A stretch of DNA of 64,000 nucleotides from Qipengyuania mesophila. GTDB taxonomy: Bacteria > Pseudomonadota > Alphaproteobacteria > Sphingomonadales > Sphingomonadaceae. The translations under genes were made by a program, and so were the position numbers. Of this stretch, positions 8,755 through 17,653 are shown in pieces (within the stretch, counting starts at the first letter, position 1; each line of letters opens with the position of its first letter). The notes beneath the pieces were generated by a model. The model worked only from the letters and a program-made list of their open reading frames with translations. It was not told the DNA's origin and did no database searches. The stretch spans positions 1,273,501-1,337,500 of the forward strand of contig NZ_JAIGNU010000001.1 of NCBI RefSeq assembly GCF_019711655.1, read 5' to 3'.

Positions 8755-9887
8755 GCGAGACAGTCCCGCAGGGTCGCGATGAGCGCCTCGCTATCAGCCT
8801 CGCTATTGTAGAGATGCGGGGTCACCCTCAGCGACTGGCCGCGCAGCGACACATACACCTGTGCTTGGGCAAGGCGATCGGTAAGTCCCTCGGGCACGCC
8901 ATCGGGGAATTCGAGCGCGAGGAAATGCGGTGCGCGTGTCCCAATCGACGCCGATTGGAGGCCAAGTTCGCTGGCTTCGTCCGCGATTCGCTGCGTCGCC
9001 GCGCCAAGCGTCTCGGCAATCGCGTCGACCCCGAATTCGAGCAGGAATTCGAGCGCTGCGGTCGCCCCGATCAGCAGGGGCGGGTTGGATTTCTCGCCCA
9101 TGTCGAAGCGCCGCGCGCCGGGCTGGTAATCGGCACGATAGTCGACCAGCCGCGCGAAATCCTCCGACCCGGCGCGATTGATCCAATTGTACTCGATCGG
9201 GCGGCCCGAATGGTGCTGCGGGGCGACGTAGAGCATGCCTATGCCGTAGGGGCCCATGAGCCATTTGTAGCAGGCGGCTACGGCGAAATCAGGCTGCACC
9301 GCGGCGAAATCGAGCGGCATCGCCCCAAGCGACTGCGTCAGGTCGAGCACCAGCGCGGCGCCGACCGACCGGCACTTCTCCCCGACCGCGACGAGGTCCG
9401 CCACCCGCCCGTCGGCCCAGTGATTGTGCGGCAGCGCGACGATCGCCGTGTCCGTACCGATTGCTTCGAGCACCGCATCGGTCCAGCAATCCTGCGACGG
9501 ACGCCGCACCGCCACCACCTCGCCTCCGCGGCGAGCGGCAAGCTCGCGCCAGGGATAGACGTTGGAGGGGAACTGGTCGGCCAGCGTGACGATCTGCTGC
9601 CCCTCGGCAAAGGAGAGATTGGCGGCGGCGGTGGCCAGAGCATAGCTGACCGATGGCACGATCGCGACGCACTCGGCATCGACCTGCGCCAGCCGACCGG
9701 CAGTGGTCCGGAAACGCTCGGCCACCGAGAAGAAGTCACCTGGGCGAAAATCCCACGGCTGCTCCTTCAGCCGTGCGCCTTCGACCATTGCTTCGCTCAC
9801 CTTGTGCGCGAGCGGCGCCATATAGGCGCAGTTGAGGTAGTGCACCTCGTCGGGGATGGCGAAGCGGTCGCGCTGGCAGGCGATCAT
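8751..9887 (-). CDS. Class V aminotransferase-fold PLP enzyme (cysteine desulfurase/kynureninase-like)
   Basis: This is a 378-residue fold-type I PLP enzyme. Visible landmarks are the substrate-entry N-terminus (YLNCAYMAPLA), the cofactor aspartate region (ALVLDLTQSLGAMPLDF), and the Schiff-base lysine in AVAACYKWLMGPYGIG. A C-terminal small domain ends LRVTPHLYNSEADSEALIATL. It resembles the cysteine desulfurase/selenocysteine lyase-like branch rather than true kynureninase, which is encoded separately at 19642-20859. Substrate is not determinable. It ends 4 bp from the start side of maeB's stop on the same strand. Confidence 0.82.
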   Translation of the reverse strand: MIACQRDRFAIPDEVHYLNCAYMAPLAHKVSEAMVEGARLKEQPWDFRPGDFFSVAERFRTTAGRLAQVDAECVAIVPSVSYALATAAANLSFAEGQQIVTLADQFPSNVYPWRELAARRGGEVVAVRRPSQDCWTDAVLEAIGTDTAIVALPHNHWADGRVADLVAVGEKCRSVGAALVLDLTQSLGAMPLDFAAVQPDFAVAACYKWLMGPYGIGMLYVAPQHHSGRPIEYNWINRAGSEDFARLVDYRADYQPGARRFDMGEKSNPPLLIGATAALEFLLEFGVDAIAETLGAATQRIADEASELGLQSASIGTRAPHFLALEFPDGVPEGLTDRLAQAQVYVSLRGQSLRVTPHLYNSEADSEALIATLRDCLA

Positions 9888-9891
9888 CGCT

Positions 9892-12150
9892 TTAGCCCAC
9901 CACTCCAGCGCTTGCCAGCACCGCCAGCGTGAGCACGTCGGGCGCGATCGCAGTCATCGGGGCGATCTGGACCGGCTTCTCCATCCCGATCATCATCGGG
10001 CCGACGGTGGTCTCACCGGCCAGCTCGCGCAGCAGCTTGGCCGAGAGATTGGCCGACTGCAGCCCGGGCATGACGAGCACGTTCGCAGGGCCCGAGAGGC
10101 GGCTGAAGGGATAGAGCTGCATCACCTTGGGGTTGAGCGCGGCATCGGGCGCCATTTCGCCTTCGTACTCGAACCCGGGTTCTTCGGCGTCGAGGATCGC
10201 CACCGCATCGCGGATGTTGTCGAGCCACTGACCCGAGGGATTGCCGAAGGTCGAATAGGAGAGGAAGGCGACGCGCGGTTCGTGCCCCATGCGGCGCGCG
10301 ACCGCGGCGGTTTCCCTGGCAATATGCGCCAGCTGTTCGGCCGTCGGGCGCTCGTTGATCGTGGTGTCGGCGAGGAACACGGTGGTGTTCTTGCCGATCA
10401 TCATGTGTATCCCGAAGGGTACCGCGCCCGGCTTGGGGTCGAGCACGCGGCCGACCTCGCGCGCGGTCTGCGCAAAGGTGCGGGTCAGCCCCGAAATCAT
10501 CGCATCGCCGTGACCCAGCGCAACCAGCAGCGCGGCGAAGACGTTGCGCTCCTGGTTGACCATCCGGCCGACGTCGCGCTCGGTATAGCCGCGCCGCTGG
10601 AGGCGCTTGTAGAGATAGTCGACCATCGCCGGCACCTTGTCCGACACGGCCGAGTTTTCGATGATCCAGTCGTCGGGATCGTCGACGCCGAGTTCGGCGA
10701 GCTTTTCGAGCACCTTCTCGGTCCGCCCGACGAGGATCGGCTCGCCATAGCCGAAGTCGCGGAACTGGATCGCGGCGCGCAGCGCGACGTCCTCCTCTGC
10801 CTCGGCGAAGACCATCCGCTTGGGGTTGGCCTTGGCCTGCTCGTAGATATTGGTGAGCGCGGCGGTGGTCGGGTTGAGGCGTGCCTTCAGCGCGAGGCGA
10901 TAGGCATCGAAGTCCTCGATCGGCGCCTGCGCCACACCGCTGTCCATCGCCGCCTTGGCGACCGCGCTCGAGACCACCTCCATGAGACGCGGATCGAAGG
11001 GCGCAGGGATGATGTATTCCTCGCCGAACTGGTGGCTGACGCCATAGGCGGCGGCGACCTCATCGGGCACGCGCTCGCGCGCGAGTTCGGCGATGGCGCG
11101 CGCGGCAGCGACCTTCATCTCCTCGTTGATCGCGGTCGCCTGAACGTCGAGCGCGCCGCGGAAGATGAAGGGGAAGCCGAGCACGTTGTTGACCTGGTTG
11201 GGATAGTCGCTGCGTCCGGTGGCGATGATCGCGTCGGGGCGCACCGCCTTGGCCTCCTCGGGCATGATCTCGGGCACCGGGTTGGCCATGGCGAAGATGA
11301 TCGGCTTGTCGGCCATCTTGGCGACCCATTCGGGCTTCAGCGCGCCGGCGGCGGAGAGTCCGAGGAAGACATCGGCGCCGACTAGGGCCTCTTCGAGGCT
11401 GCGCGCCTCGGTTTCGACGGCATGCGCGCTCTTCCACTGGTCGACATTGTCGCGGCCCGGATAGATCGGGCCGGCGCGGTCGCAGACGATCACGTTCTCG
11501 TGCCGCACGCCGACCGACTTGATCAGTGCGGTACAGGCGAGCGCCGAGGCCCCCGCCCCGTTGACCACCATCTTCACGTCCTTGAGGTCGCGCCCGGTCA
11601 GGTGGCAGGCATTGATCAGCCCCGCCGCCGAAATGATCGCCGTGCCGTGCTGGTCGTCATGCATGACCGGGATGTTCATCCGCTCGCGCAGCGCCTGCTC
11701 GATGATGAAGCATTCGGGCGCGGCGATGTCTTCGAGGTTGATGCCGCCGAAGCTCGGCTCCATCAGCGCGACCGCCTCGATGAACTTGTCCGGATCCTCG
11801 GTATCGAGTTCGAGATCGATCGAGTCGACATCGGCGAAGCGTTTGAACAGCACCGCCTTGCCTTCCATCACCGGCTTCGAGGCGAGTGCACCGAGATTGC
11901 CGAGGCCGAGGATGGCGGTGCCGTTGGAGATCACCGCGACGAGGTTCGAGCGGGCGGTGTAGCGCGCCGCATCCTTGGGGTTGGCCGCGATCGCTTCCAC
12001 AGGGGCCGCAACGCCCGGCGAGTAGGCGAGGCTGAGGTCGCGCTGCGTCGCCATCGGCTTGGAGGCGATGATCTCGATCTTACCGGGGCGGATCGTCTCG
12101 TGGTAGAACAGCGCTTCGCGGGTGTTGAATGCGGTTTTTTCGTCAGCCAT
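9892..12150 (-). CDS. maeB: NADP-dependent malic enzyme, MaeB type with phosphotransacetylase-like domain
   Basis: MaeB oxidatively decarboxylates malate to pyruvate, producing NADPH. The 752-residue length fits the fused form. Residues about 1-410 carry the malic domain (LAYSPGVAAPVEAIA, HDDQHGTAII) and the NAD(P)-binding domain (VVNGAGASALAC, IFAMANPVPEI). Residues about 430-752 are a phosphate acetyltransferase-like domain that binds acetyl-CoA and usually regulates the enzyme. The ATG at 12150 is preceded by GAGGA; the longer frame to 12204 lacks homology. It is divergent from mutS across 114 bp. Confidence 0.95.
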   Translation of the reverse strand: MADEKTAFNTREALFYHETIRPGKIEIIASKPMATQRDLSLAYSPGVAAPVEAIAANPKDAARYTARSNLVAVISNGTAILGLGNLGALASKPVMEGKAVLFKRFADVDSIDLELDTEDPDKFIEAVALMEPSFGGINLEDIAAPECFIIEQALRERMNIPVMHDDQHGTAIISAAGLINACHLTGRDLKDVKMVVNGAGASALACTALIKSVGVRHENVIVCDRAGPIYPGRDNVDQWKSAHAVETEARSLEEALVGADVFLGLSAAGALKPEWVAKMADKPIIFAMANPVPEIMPEEAKAVRPDAIIATGRSDYPNQVNNVLGFPFIFRGALDVQATAINEEMKVAAARAIAELARERVPDEVAAAYGVSHQFGEEYIIPAPFDPRLMEVVSSAVAKAAMDSGVAQAPIEDFDAYRLALKARLNPTTAALTNIYEQAKANPKRMVFAEAEEDVALRAAIQFRDFGYGEPILVGRTEKVLEKLAELGVDDPDDWIIENSAVSDKVPAMVDYLYKRLQRRGYTERDVGRMVNQERNVFAALLVALGHGDAMISGLTRTFAQTAREVGRVLDPKPGAVPFGIHMMIGKNTTVFLADTTINERPTAEQLAHIARETAAVARRMGHEPRVAFLSYSTFGNPSGQWLDNIRDAVAILDAEEPGFEYEGEMAPDAALNPKVMQLYPFSRLSGPANVLVMPGLQSANLSAKLLRELAGETTVGPMMIGMEKPVQIAPMTAIAPDVLTLAVLASAGVVG

Positions 12151-12264
12151 AGGGGTCCTCGTCTCGCTGGCCCCCGCCCCTAACCGCTCGCGCCGCGAAG
12201 TCATAGGGGAAAGGGCACCCCGCGCGACTCCCGAATCGCCGCCGCGCTCGCTAGGCCCGGGGGC

Positions 12265-14889
12265 ATGTCAGGCCAGCCCACCCCGATGATGCAGCAATAT
12301 CTCGCCCTCAAGCGCGAGGCCGGCGACGCGCTGCTGTTCTACCGCATGGGCGACTTCTTCGAACTGTTCTTCGACGACGCGAAGACCGCCGCGGGCATTC
12401 TCGACATCGCACTGACCACGCGCGGCGAACATGGCGGCGAACCAGTGCCGATGTGCGGCGTCCCCGTCCATGCGGCGGAAGGCTACCTCGCACGCCTCAT
12501 CAAGGGCGGTTGCCGCGTTGCGATCGCCGAGCAGACCGAAACGCCCGACGAAGCCAAGGCCCGCGCCAAGCGCGAGGGCACGCCCTCGTCCAAGGCGCTG
12601 GTGGCGCGCGACATCGTGCGCTTCGTCACCGCGGGCACGCTGACCGAAGAGGCGCTGCTCGAACCGCGACGGGCGAACCTGCTGGTGGCCGTGGCACCGC
12701 TGCGCGACGGCGTCGGGCTGGCTGCCTGCGACATTTCGACCGGGCGGATGGAGCTCGAGGAATGCGCTCCGCAAGCGCTCGACGCAGCGCTCGCGCGTCT
12801 CGGCGCGAGCGAAGTCGTGGCGCCCGAGGACTGGGATCAGTCGCTTGGTGAAGTGATCGCCCGCCCGCGCGCCGACTTTCGCAGCGAGGAGGGCGAAGCG
12901 CGGCTGAAGGCGATCCACGGCGTCGCCACGCTCGATGGACTCGGGAGCTTCACCCGGCCGATGCTGGCCGCGGCGGGCGGATTGATCGCCTATCTCGACC
13001 ACGCCGGGCGCGGCAGCCTGCCCTTCCTCCTCCCACCGGTCGCGCGCGGCAGCGGCGCGCATCTGGCGATGGACGCGGCGACTCGCGCCAGTCTCGAAAT
13101 CCTCGAGGCGCAGGGCGGCGGGCGCGCGGGCAGTCTGATCGCCTGCGTCGACCGCTGTGCCACCGGCGCGGGTGCGAGACAGCTGGCCGAGGACCTCTCG
13201 GCGCCGCTCGCCGACCGTTCCGCGATCGAGGAGCGGCTCGCCGGGGTCCAGCATTTCCATTCCGATCCCCTGTTGCGTGCCGACCTGCGCGGCGTTCTGC
13301 GGCAGGCGCCCGACATCGGCCGCGCGCTCGGAAGGCTCGTCGCCGGGCGCGGGTCTCCGCGCGATCTCGGCCAGATCCGCGATGGTCTCGCCGAGGGGCG
13401 ACGCGTGCGCGAGATGCTCGCCGGCAGCGCCGACCTCCCCGCGCTGCTCCGCCGCGTGGGCGATGCGCTCGGCGGCCATGCCGCGCTGGTCGACCACCTC
13501 GCCCGCGCACTGGTGCCCTCGCCCCCGACCGAACGCAGCCAGGGCGGCTTCATCGCGGCGGGATACGACCATGCGCTCGACGCACTGCGCGAGACGAGCG
13601 GCAATGCACGCAAGGCGATCGCCGCGCTCGAGAGCAAGTATCGCGAGCAGACCGAAACGCCCTCGCTCAAGATCAAGCACAACAAGGTTCTCGGCTATTT
13701 CATCGAGGTGCCGGCCAAGCACGGCGACAAGCTGATGGCCGCCGACAGCGGCTTCACCCACCGTCAGACCATGGCCGGCGCGGTGCGGTTCAACTCGCTC
13801 GGCCTGCACGAGGAAGCGACGCGGATCGCCGAGGCGGGCGCGCATGCGCTGGCGGCGGAAGAGTCGCATTTCGAGGAGCTGGTCGGCGAGGTGGTTGCCG
13901 CGCGCGAGGCGATCGCCGCGACTGCCGCCGCGCTTGCCCGGATCGACGTCTGCGCGGCCCTCGCCGAACGCGCGGTCGAGGGCGACTGGGCACGACCCGA
14001 GATGCTCGACGAGCCCTGTCTCGAAGTCAGCGGCGGACGGCACCCTGTGGTCGAGCAGGCGCTGGCCAAGGGCGGCGAGCGCTTCGTCGCCAACGACTGC
14101 TCGCTCGGTAGCGACGACCGGCTGTGGCTGATCGGCGGCCCTAACATGGGCGGCAAGTCGACCTTCCTGCGGCAGAACGCGCTCATCCTCCTGCTCGCGC
14201 AGGCGGGCAGCTTCGTTCCCGCCACCTCGGCCCGCGTGGGCCTCGCCGATCGGCTGTTCAGCCGGGTGGGCGCTTCGGACAATCTGGCCCGCGGGCGTTC
14301 CACCTTCATGGTCGAGATGGTCGAGACCGCTGCGATCCTGAGCCAGGCGACGACACGCAGCTTCGTCATCCTCGACGAGGTCGGACGCGGAACCTCGACC
14401 TACGACGGCATGGCGCTCGCCTGGGCGGTGGTCGAGACGGTGCACGAGCAGCTCAAGTGCCGCTGCCTCTTCGCGACGCACTATCACGAACTCAGCCGCC
14501 TCGCCGAAACATGCGATGCGCTGAGCCTCCACCATGTCCGCGCGCGCGAATGGAAGGGCGATCTGGTGCTGCTGCACGAGCTGGCCAAGGGCGCGGCCGA
14601 CCGCAGCTACGGCCTTTCGGTGGCCAAGCTGGCGGGCGTCCCCGCCCCGGTCATCCGCCGCGCCAAGGCGGTGCTCGACAAGCTCGAAAAGGGTCGCGAG
14701 GCGACCGGCGGGCTCGGCGCGGGTCTGGGCGAATTGCCGCTCTTCGCGGTCTCCGCGCAGGCGCAGGAGGAAGAGCCCGACCAGCTGCGCAGCGCGCTGG
14801 ATGCGCTCGACATCGACGCGCTCTCGCCGCGCGAGGCGCTCGACATGCTCTACGCGCTCAAGGCGCAGGCAAAGGCGGACGAACGCTAG
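12265..14889 (+). CDS. mutS: DNA mismatch repair protein MutS
   Basis: MutS recognises mispairs and small loops and recruits MutL. The 874-residue protein has the mismatch-contacting Phe-x-Glu motif in GDFFELF (residues 29-35) and connector and lever domains. The ATPase holds Walker A GGPNMGGKST (about residue 624), the STFMVEM segment, Walker B VILDEVGRGTSTYDG and the switch His in FATHYHEL. A helix-turn-helix end (SYGLSVAKLAGVP) and a C-terminal tail follow. The ATG at 12265 has GGGGG just upstream. No sign of damage. Confidence 0.98.
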   Translation: MSGQPTPMMQQYLALKREAGDALLFYRMGDFFELFFDDAKTAAGILDIALTTRGEHGGEPVPMCGVPVHAAEGYLARLIKGGCRVAIAEQTETPDEAKARAKREGTPSSKALVARDIVRFVTAGTLTEEALLEPRRANLLVAVAPLRDGVGLAACDISTGRMELEECAPQALDAALARLGASEVVAPEDWDQSLGEVIARPRADFRSEEGEARLKAIHGVATLDGLGSFTRPMLAAAGGLIAYLDHAGRGSLPFLLPPVARGSGAHLAMDAATRASLEILEAQGGGRAGSLIACVDRCATGAGARQLAEDLSAPLADRSAIEERLAGVQHFHSDPLLRADLRGVLRQAPDIGRALGRLVAGRGSPRDLGQIRDGLAEGRRVREMLAGSADLPALLRRVGDALGGHAALVDHLARALVPSPPTERSQGGFIAAGYDHALDALRETSGNARKAIAALESKYREQTETPSLKIKHNKVLGYFIEVPAKHGDKLMAADSGFTHRQTMAGAVRFNSLGLHEEATRIAEAGAHALAAEESHFEELVGEVVAAREAIAATAAALARIDVCAALAERAVEGDWARPEMLDEPCLEVSGGRHPVVEQALAKGGERFVANDCSLGSDDRLWLIGGPNMGGKSTFLRQNALILLLAQAGSFVPATSARVGLADRLFSRVGASDNLARGRSTFMVEMVETAAILSQATTRSFVILDEVGRGTSTYDGMALAWAVVETVHEQLKCRCLFATHYHELSRLAETCDALSLHHVRAREWKGDLVLLHELAKGAADRSYGLSVAKLAGVPAPVIRRAKAVLDKLEKGREATGGLGAGLGELPLFAVSAQAQEEEPDQLRSALDALDIDALSPREALDMLYALKAQAKADER

Positions 14890-14942
14890 GACGCCTTTCG
14901 TCGGGGTTGAACCGGATACCGGCTTCGCGCATGGATGGAGCC

Positions 14943-15359
14943 ATGGCGCAGGACGATCCTCCCAGCGACAGCGATGTCGACAAGTCGACCCATTGGGCCG
15001 AACTGCGCACCGATCTTGCCGAGGATCGCAACATCATGGCGATGGAGCGCACCTTCGCCGGATGGATGCGCACCGCCTTCGCCGCGATCGGTATCGGGCT
15101 CGGCTTCAAGGCGGTGTTCGGCGCCTTCGACCCGCCCTGGCTCGCGAAGGCCATCGCTACGGTGTTCATTCTCGCCGGGGGCTGGCTGGCGATCACCGCA
15201 CAGCGCCGCGCTTGTCACACCATGGCCAAGCTCGATGCGCATCGCTTCGAGGCCGTCTCGACCCCGAACTTCCGCCTTCTTGCCTATGCGGTGGCCGCCG
15301 GCGCGGTGATCCTGACCGCGGGCCTGTGGATCCTCAACGACGGCAGCCTGGTGCGCTGA
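14943..15359 (+). CDS. DUF202 (YidH-like) inner-membrane protein
   Basis: The 138-residue protein begins with an acidic leader (AQDDPPSDSDVD), then LAEDRNIMAMERTFAGWMRTA, which is the characteristic start of the DUF202 domain. Three membrane segments follow (about residues 40-60, 66-86 and 112-132). Function of the family is unknown. An ATG at 14931 is also in frame and would add four residues. Its TGA stop is immediately followed by the reverse stop of the next gene, together spelling TGATCA. Confidence 0.85.
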   Translation: MAQDDPPSDSDVDKSTHWAELRTDLAEDRNIMAMERTFAGWMRTAFAAIGIGLGFKAVFGAFDPPWLAKAIATVFILAGGWLAITAQRRACHTMAKLDAHRFEAVSTPNFRLLAYAVAAGAVILTAGLWILNDGSLVR

Positions 15360-15674
15360 TCAGCTGCCGTCGGATGGCAGATCGGGATCGACCTTCGCGT
15401 CCTTGCCGTACTTGTCCTCGTTGTCGTCGTGATTGTCCTCGCCGCGATAGGCGGACATGTCGACGCGACCCGAACTTTCCATGTCGCGCATGTGATCGAT
15501 CGTATCCTGCGTCGAATCGCCCATCAGGCCGGACGTGTTGTCGCCCTTTTCGCTGTCGGTCGGGCTGTCCGGCGTCTCGTGCCGGGCATCCTCGGACACG
15601 GTCTGCGCCTGGCTGCGCTCGTCGTCCTGCTCGTCGTTATGCGTTTCGGGCGGGAGGGTATCCGAGGTGCTCAT
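15360..15674 (-). CDS. Highly acidic, hydrophilic small protein of unknown function
   Basis: The 104-residue product has no hydrophobic stretch and is rich in Asp, Glu, Ser and Thr, including MSTSDTLPPETHNDEQDDER and a C-terminal DNHDDNEDKYGKDAKVDPD. This composition suggests an intrinsically disordered protein, as seen in some stress-related proteins, but no family was recognised. The start at 15674 is supported by AGGAG a few bases upstream. It is convergent with the DUF202 gene with no gap. Confidence 0.7.
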   Translation of the reverse strand: MSTSDTLPPETHNDEQDDERSQAQTVSEDARHETPDSPTDSEKGDNTSGLMGDSTQDTIDHMRDMESSGRVDMSAYRGEDNHDDNEDKYGKDAKVDPDLPSDGS

Positions 15675-15739
15675 GCAGTATCTCCTTTGCTGGAGAAACG
15701 ATGGGTACGCCGGGAGAGTTCCTTGCTTGTTGCGTGCGT

Positions 15740-15831
15740 GAAGCGCCTCCGCGCTTCCCCTTCGGCTGCACCGGCTCACTCCCCCACCCGGCCACCCACG
15801 GCACCGTATCTTATGGGTGGCCGGGTGGGGG
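15740..15831. repeat. Two nested palindromic structures in the gap before the acidic-protein gene
   Basis: A short hairpin pairs GAAGCG (15740-15745) with CGCTTC (15752-15757). A much stronger inverted repeat has perfect 18-bp arms at 15781-15798 and 15814-15831 (core CACCCGGCCACCCA) separated by 15 bp. There is no T-run, so this is not a classical terminator. It could be a dispersed palindromic repeat unit, a transcription-blocking structure, or an RNA-stability element. Confidence 0.8.
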
Positions 15832-15883
15832 CGTGGGCTGGGGCAGAAAGGTCAGGACGGAGGTCCCGACCGCAAGCGACAAA

Positions 15884-16756
15884 CTACCGCGTAGCCACCG
15901 GTTCCTCGCCCGAATAATCGTAGAAGCCGCGCCCGGTCTTGCGGCCGAGCCAGCCGGCCTCGACATATTTCACCAGCAGCGGCGCGGGGCGGTACTTGGC
16001 GTCGCGGGTGGTCTTGTAGAGCACCATGATGATGTCGAGACAGGTATCGAGTCCGACGAAATCGGCCAGCTGGAGCGGTCCCATCGGGTGGTTGAGACCG
16101 AGCCGGCAGCCCTTGTCGATATCCTCGATATCCGCGGTCGACTGGCCGAGCACGAAGATCGCCTCGTTGATCATCGGCAGGAGGATGCGATTGACGACGA
16201 AGCCCGGCTCGTCCTGGCTGAGAACCACTTCCTTGCCCAGGCTTTCCGCAAAGGCGGTGGTGCGGTCGGTGGTCGCCTGCGCGGTGGCGAGGCCGGGGAT
16301 CACCTCGATCAACTTCATCACCGGCACCGGATTGAAGAAATGCAGCCCGATGAAGCGCGCCGGATCGGGCGCGTAATTGGCCATGCGGGTGATCGGGATC
16401 GAGCTGGTGTTCGAAGCCATGATCGCATCGGTCGCGAGGAATTCCCCCGCCTTCTCGAAGATCGCCTGCTTGATCGCTTCCTTTTCGGTCGCCGCCTCGA
16501 TGATCAGGCCGGCATCCTTCATCGGCGAATAGTCGGCGATCGGCGTGATCCGCTTCAGCGTCGCTTCGGCATCGGTGATCTCGATCTTGCCCTTGCCGAC
16601 GAGCTTGCCCAGCGCCTTGTCGATTCCGGCATGCGCCTTCTGGGCTACGTCGAGACTGACATCGGCCAGCAGCACGTCCATGCCGTGCGCGGCCACGGTC
16701 TGCGCGATCCCCGAGCCCATCTGGCCCGCGCCGATGATGGCGACCGTCGTGTTCAT
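15884..16756 (-). CDS. 3-hydroxybutyryl-CoA dehydrogenase
   Basis: This is a 290-residue NAD(P)-dependent 3-hydroxyacyl-CoA dehydrogenase. The N-terminal Rossmann motif is [15 protein letters not shown], followed by [12 protein letters not shown], the active-site stretch [18 protein letters not shown], and the C-terminal domain with [15 protein letters not shown] and [21 protein letters not shown]. The short single-domain length points to the Hbd/PaaH type, which interconverts acetoacetyl-CoA and 3-hydroxybutyryl-CoA in fatty-acid or butanoate metabolism. It is a separate unit with a 70-bp upstream gap. Confidence 0.94.
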   Translation of the reverse strand: MNTTVAIIGAGQMGSGIAQTVAAHGMDVLLADVSLDVAQKAHAGIDKALGKLVGKGKIEITDAEATLKRITPIADYSPMKDAGLIIEAATEKEAIKQAIFEKAGEFLATDAIMASNTSSIPITRMANYAPDPARFIGLHFFNPVPVMKLIEVIPGLATAQATTDRTTAFAESLGKEVVLSQDEPGFVVNRILLPMINEAIFVLGQSTADIEDIDKGCRLGLNHPMGPLQLADFVGLDTCLDIIMVLYKTTRDAKYRPAPLLVKYVEAGWLGRKTGRGFYDYSGEEPVATR

Positions 16757-16826
16757 CGAAATTCCCTTCGCATATGCAGCAAAGCGCGCGGTCTAGCGAA
16801 GGGAGGGGGCGCTGGCTAGCGGCGCG

Positions 16827-17405
16827 TCAGCGATTGGCCCCCGGAACCCAGGTCACATCCCCCCGCCCCTCGTCATTGGCGACGCGGGCGAGCACGAAAA
16901 GGTAGTCGGACAGGCGGTTGATATAGGCCAGCGCCTGCGGGTTGGTGGGCACCTCGGCCGCCATCGCGGTCATCGCGCGCTCGGCGCGGCGCGCGGCGGC
17001 ACGGGCGACATGGAGCCGAGCCGCCGCCTCGCTGCCGCCGGGCAGCACGAAACTGGTCAGCGGTTCGAGCAGGGCGTTGGCCGCGTCGATGGCACCCTCG
17101 AGCCATGCGACCTGCGCCGACACCGTGCGCAGGACCATGTCCGAGGGAGAGAAATCGTCACCCTCGCCGACCGGCGTCGCCAGGTCGGCGCCGAGATCGA
17201 ACAAATCGTTCTGGATGCGATACAGCGGCTCGGCGAACTGGCCGTCTGCCAGCGCGACCGCCGCCAGGCCGAGGGCGGAATTCGCCTCGTCCACCGCGCC
17301 GATCGCCTCCATCCGCGCGGCATGCTTGGGCAGGCGCGATCCGTCGACGAGGCCAGTGGTCCCGTCGTCGCCGGTACGGGTGTAGATCTTGTTGAGCTTG
17401 ACCAA
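16827..17405 (-). CDS. Cob(I)alamin adenosyltransferase, PduO type
   Basis: This enzyme transfers the adenosyl group of ATP to cob(I)alamin to form coenzyme B12. The 192-residue protein has the ATP-binding N-terminus KIYTRTGDDGTTGLVDGSRL, the helix with GAVDEANSALGLA, the IQNDLFDLGADLATP segment, and the C-terminal LPGGSEAAARLHVARAAARRAER and NRLSDYLFVLAR motifs. It ends a three-gene reverse-strand run (gluQ, HIG1-like gene, this gene), with only 4 bp separating it from the small membrane protein. Confidence 0.94.
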   Translation of the reverse strand: MVKLNKIYTRTGDDGTTGLVDGSRLPKHAARMEAIGAVDEANSALGLAAVALADGQFAEPLYRIQNDLFDLGADLATPVGEGDDFSPSDMVLRTVSAQVAWLEGAIDAANALLEPLTSFVLPGGSEAAARLHVARAAARRAERAMTAMAAEVPTNPQALAYINRLSDYLFVLARVANDEGRGDVTWVPGANR

Positions 17406-17409
17406 GGGC

Positions 17410-17640
17410 CTAGTTCGCGATGGCGAGGATCACCGCGACCACGACGATCGCCAGCGCCTGGTACTTGATGCGGTTGAACATCATCTTGTTCTGCAGGAGC
17501 TGCATCTCGGTCGCGTCCTGCTGCTCGCCGCCCTCGAGGTCTATCTTGGTGCTCTTGAGGAAGGCCACGATCCCGCGGATTAGCGAGGCGACCACGAGGA
17601 CCATGAGAATGACGAGGAGGATAGTAAGGAAGGCTGTCAT
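17410..17640 (-). CDS. Twin-transmembrane small protein, HIG1-domain like
   Basis: The 76-residue protein has two membrane helices (FLTILLVILMVLVVASLI and YQALAIVVVAVILAIA) joined by a charged loop with ATEMQLLQNKMMFNRIK. This is the layout of HIG_1_N family small proteins of alphaproteobacteria, related to mitochondrial respirasome assembly factors. The bacterial role is not established. The start at 17640 gives the natural N-terminus MTAFLTILL. It lies between gluQ (13 bp upstream) and the adenosyltransferase gene. Confidence 0.82.
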   Translation of the reverse strand: MTAFLTILLVILMVLVVASLIRGIVAFLKSTKIDLEGGEQQDATEMQLLQNKMMFNRIKYQALAIVVVAVILAIAN

Positions 17641-17653
17641 AACGCTGTCCGAT

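Noticed and set aside
12268..14577. 769-codon open frame antisense to mutS
   Set aside because: A long reverse frame caused by high GC; it has no domain features and the forward strand carries a complete MutS.
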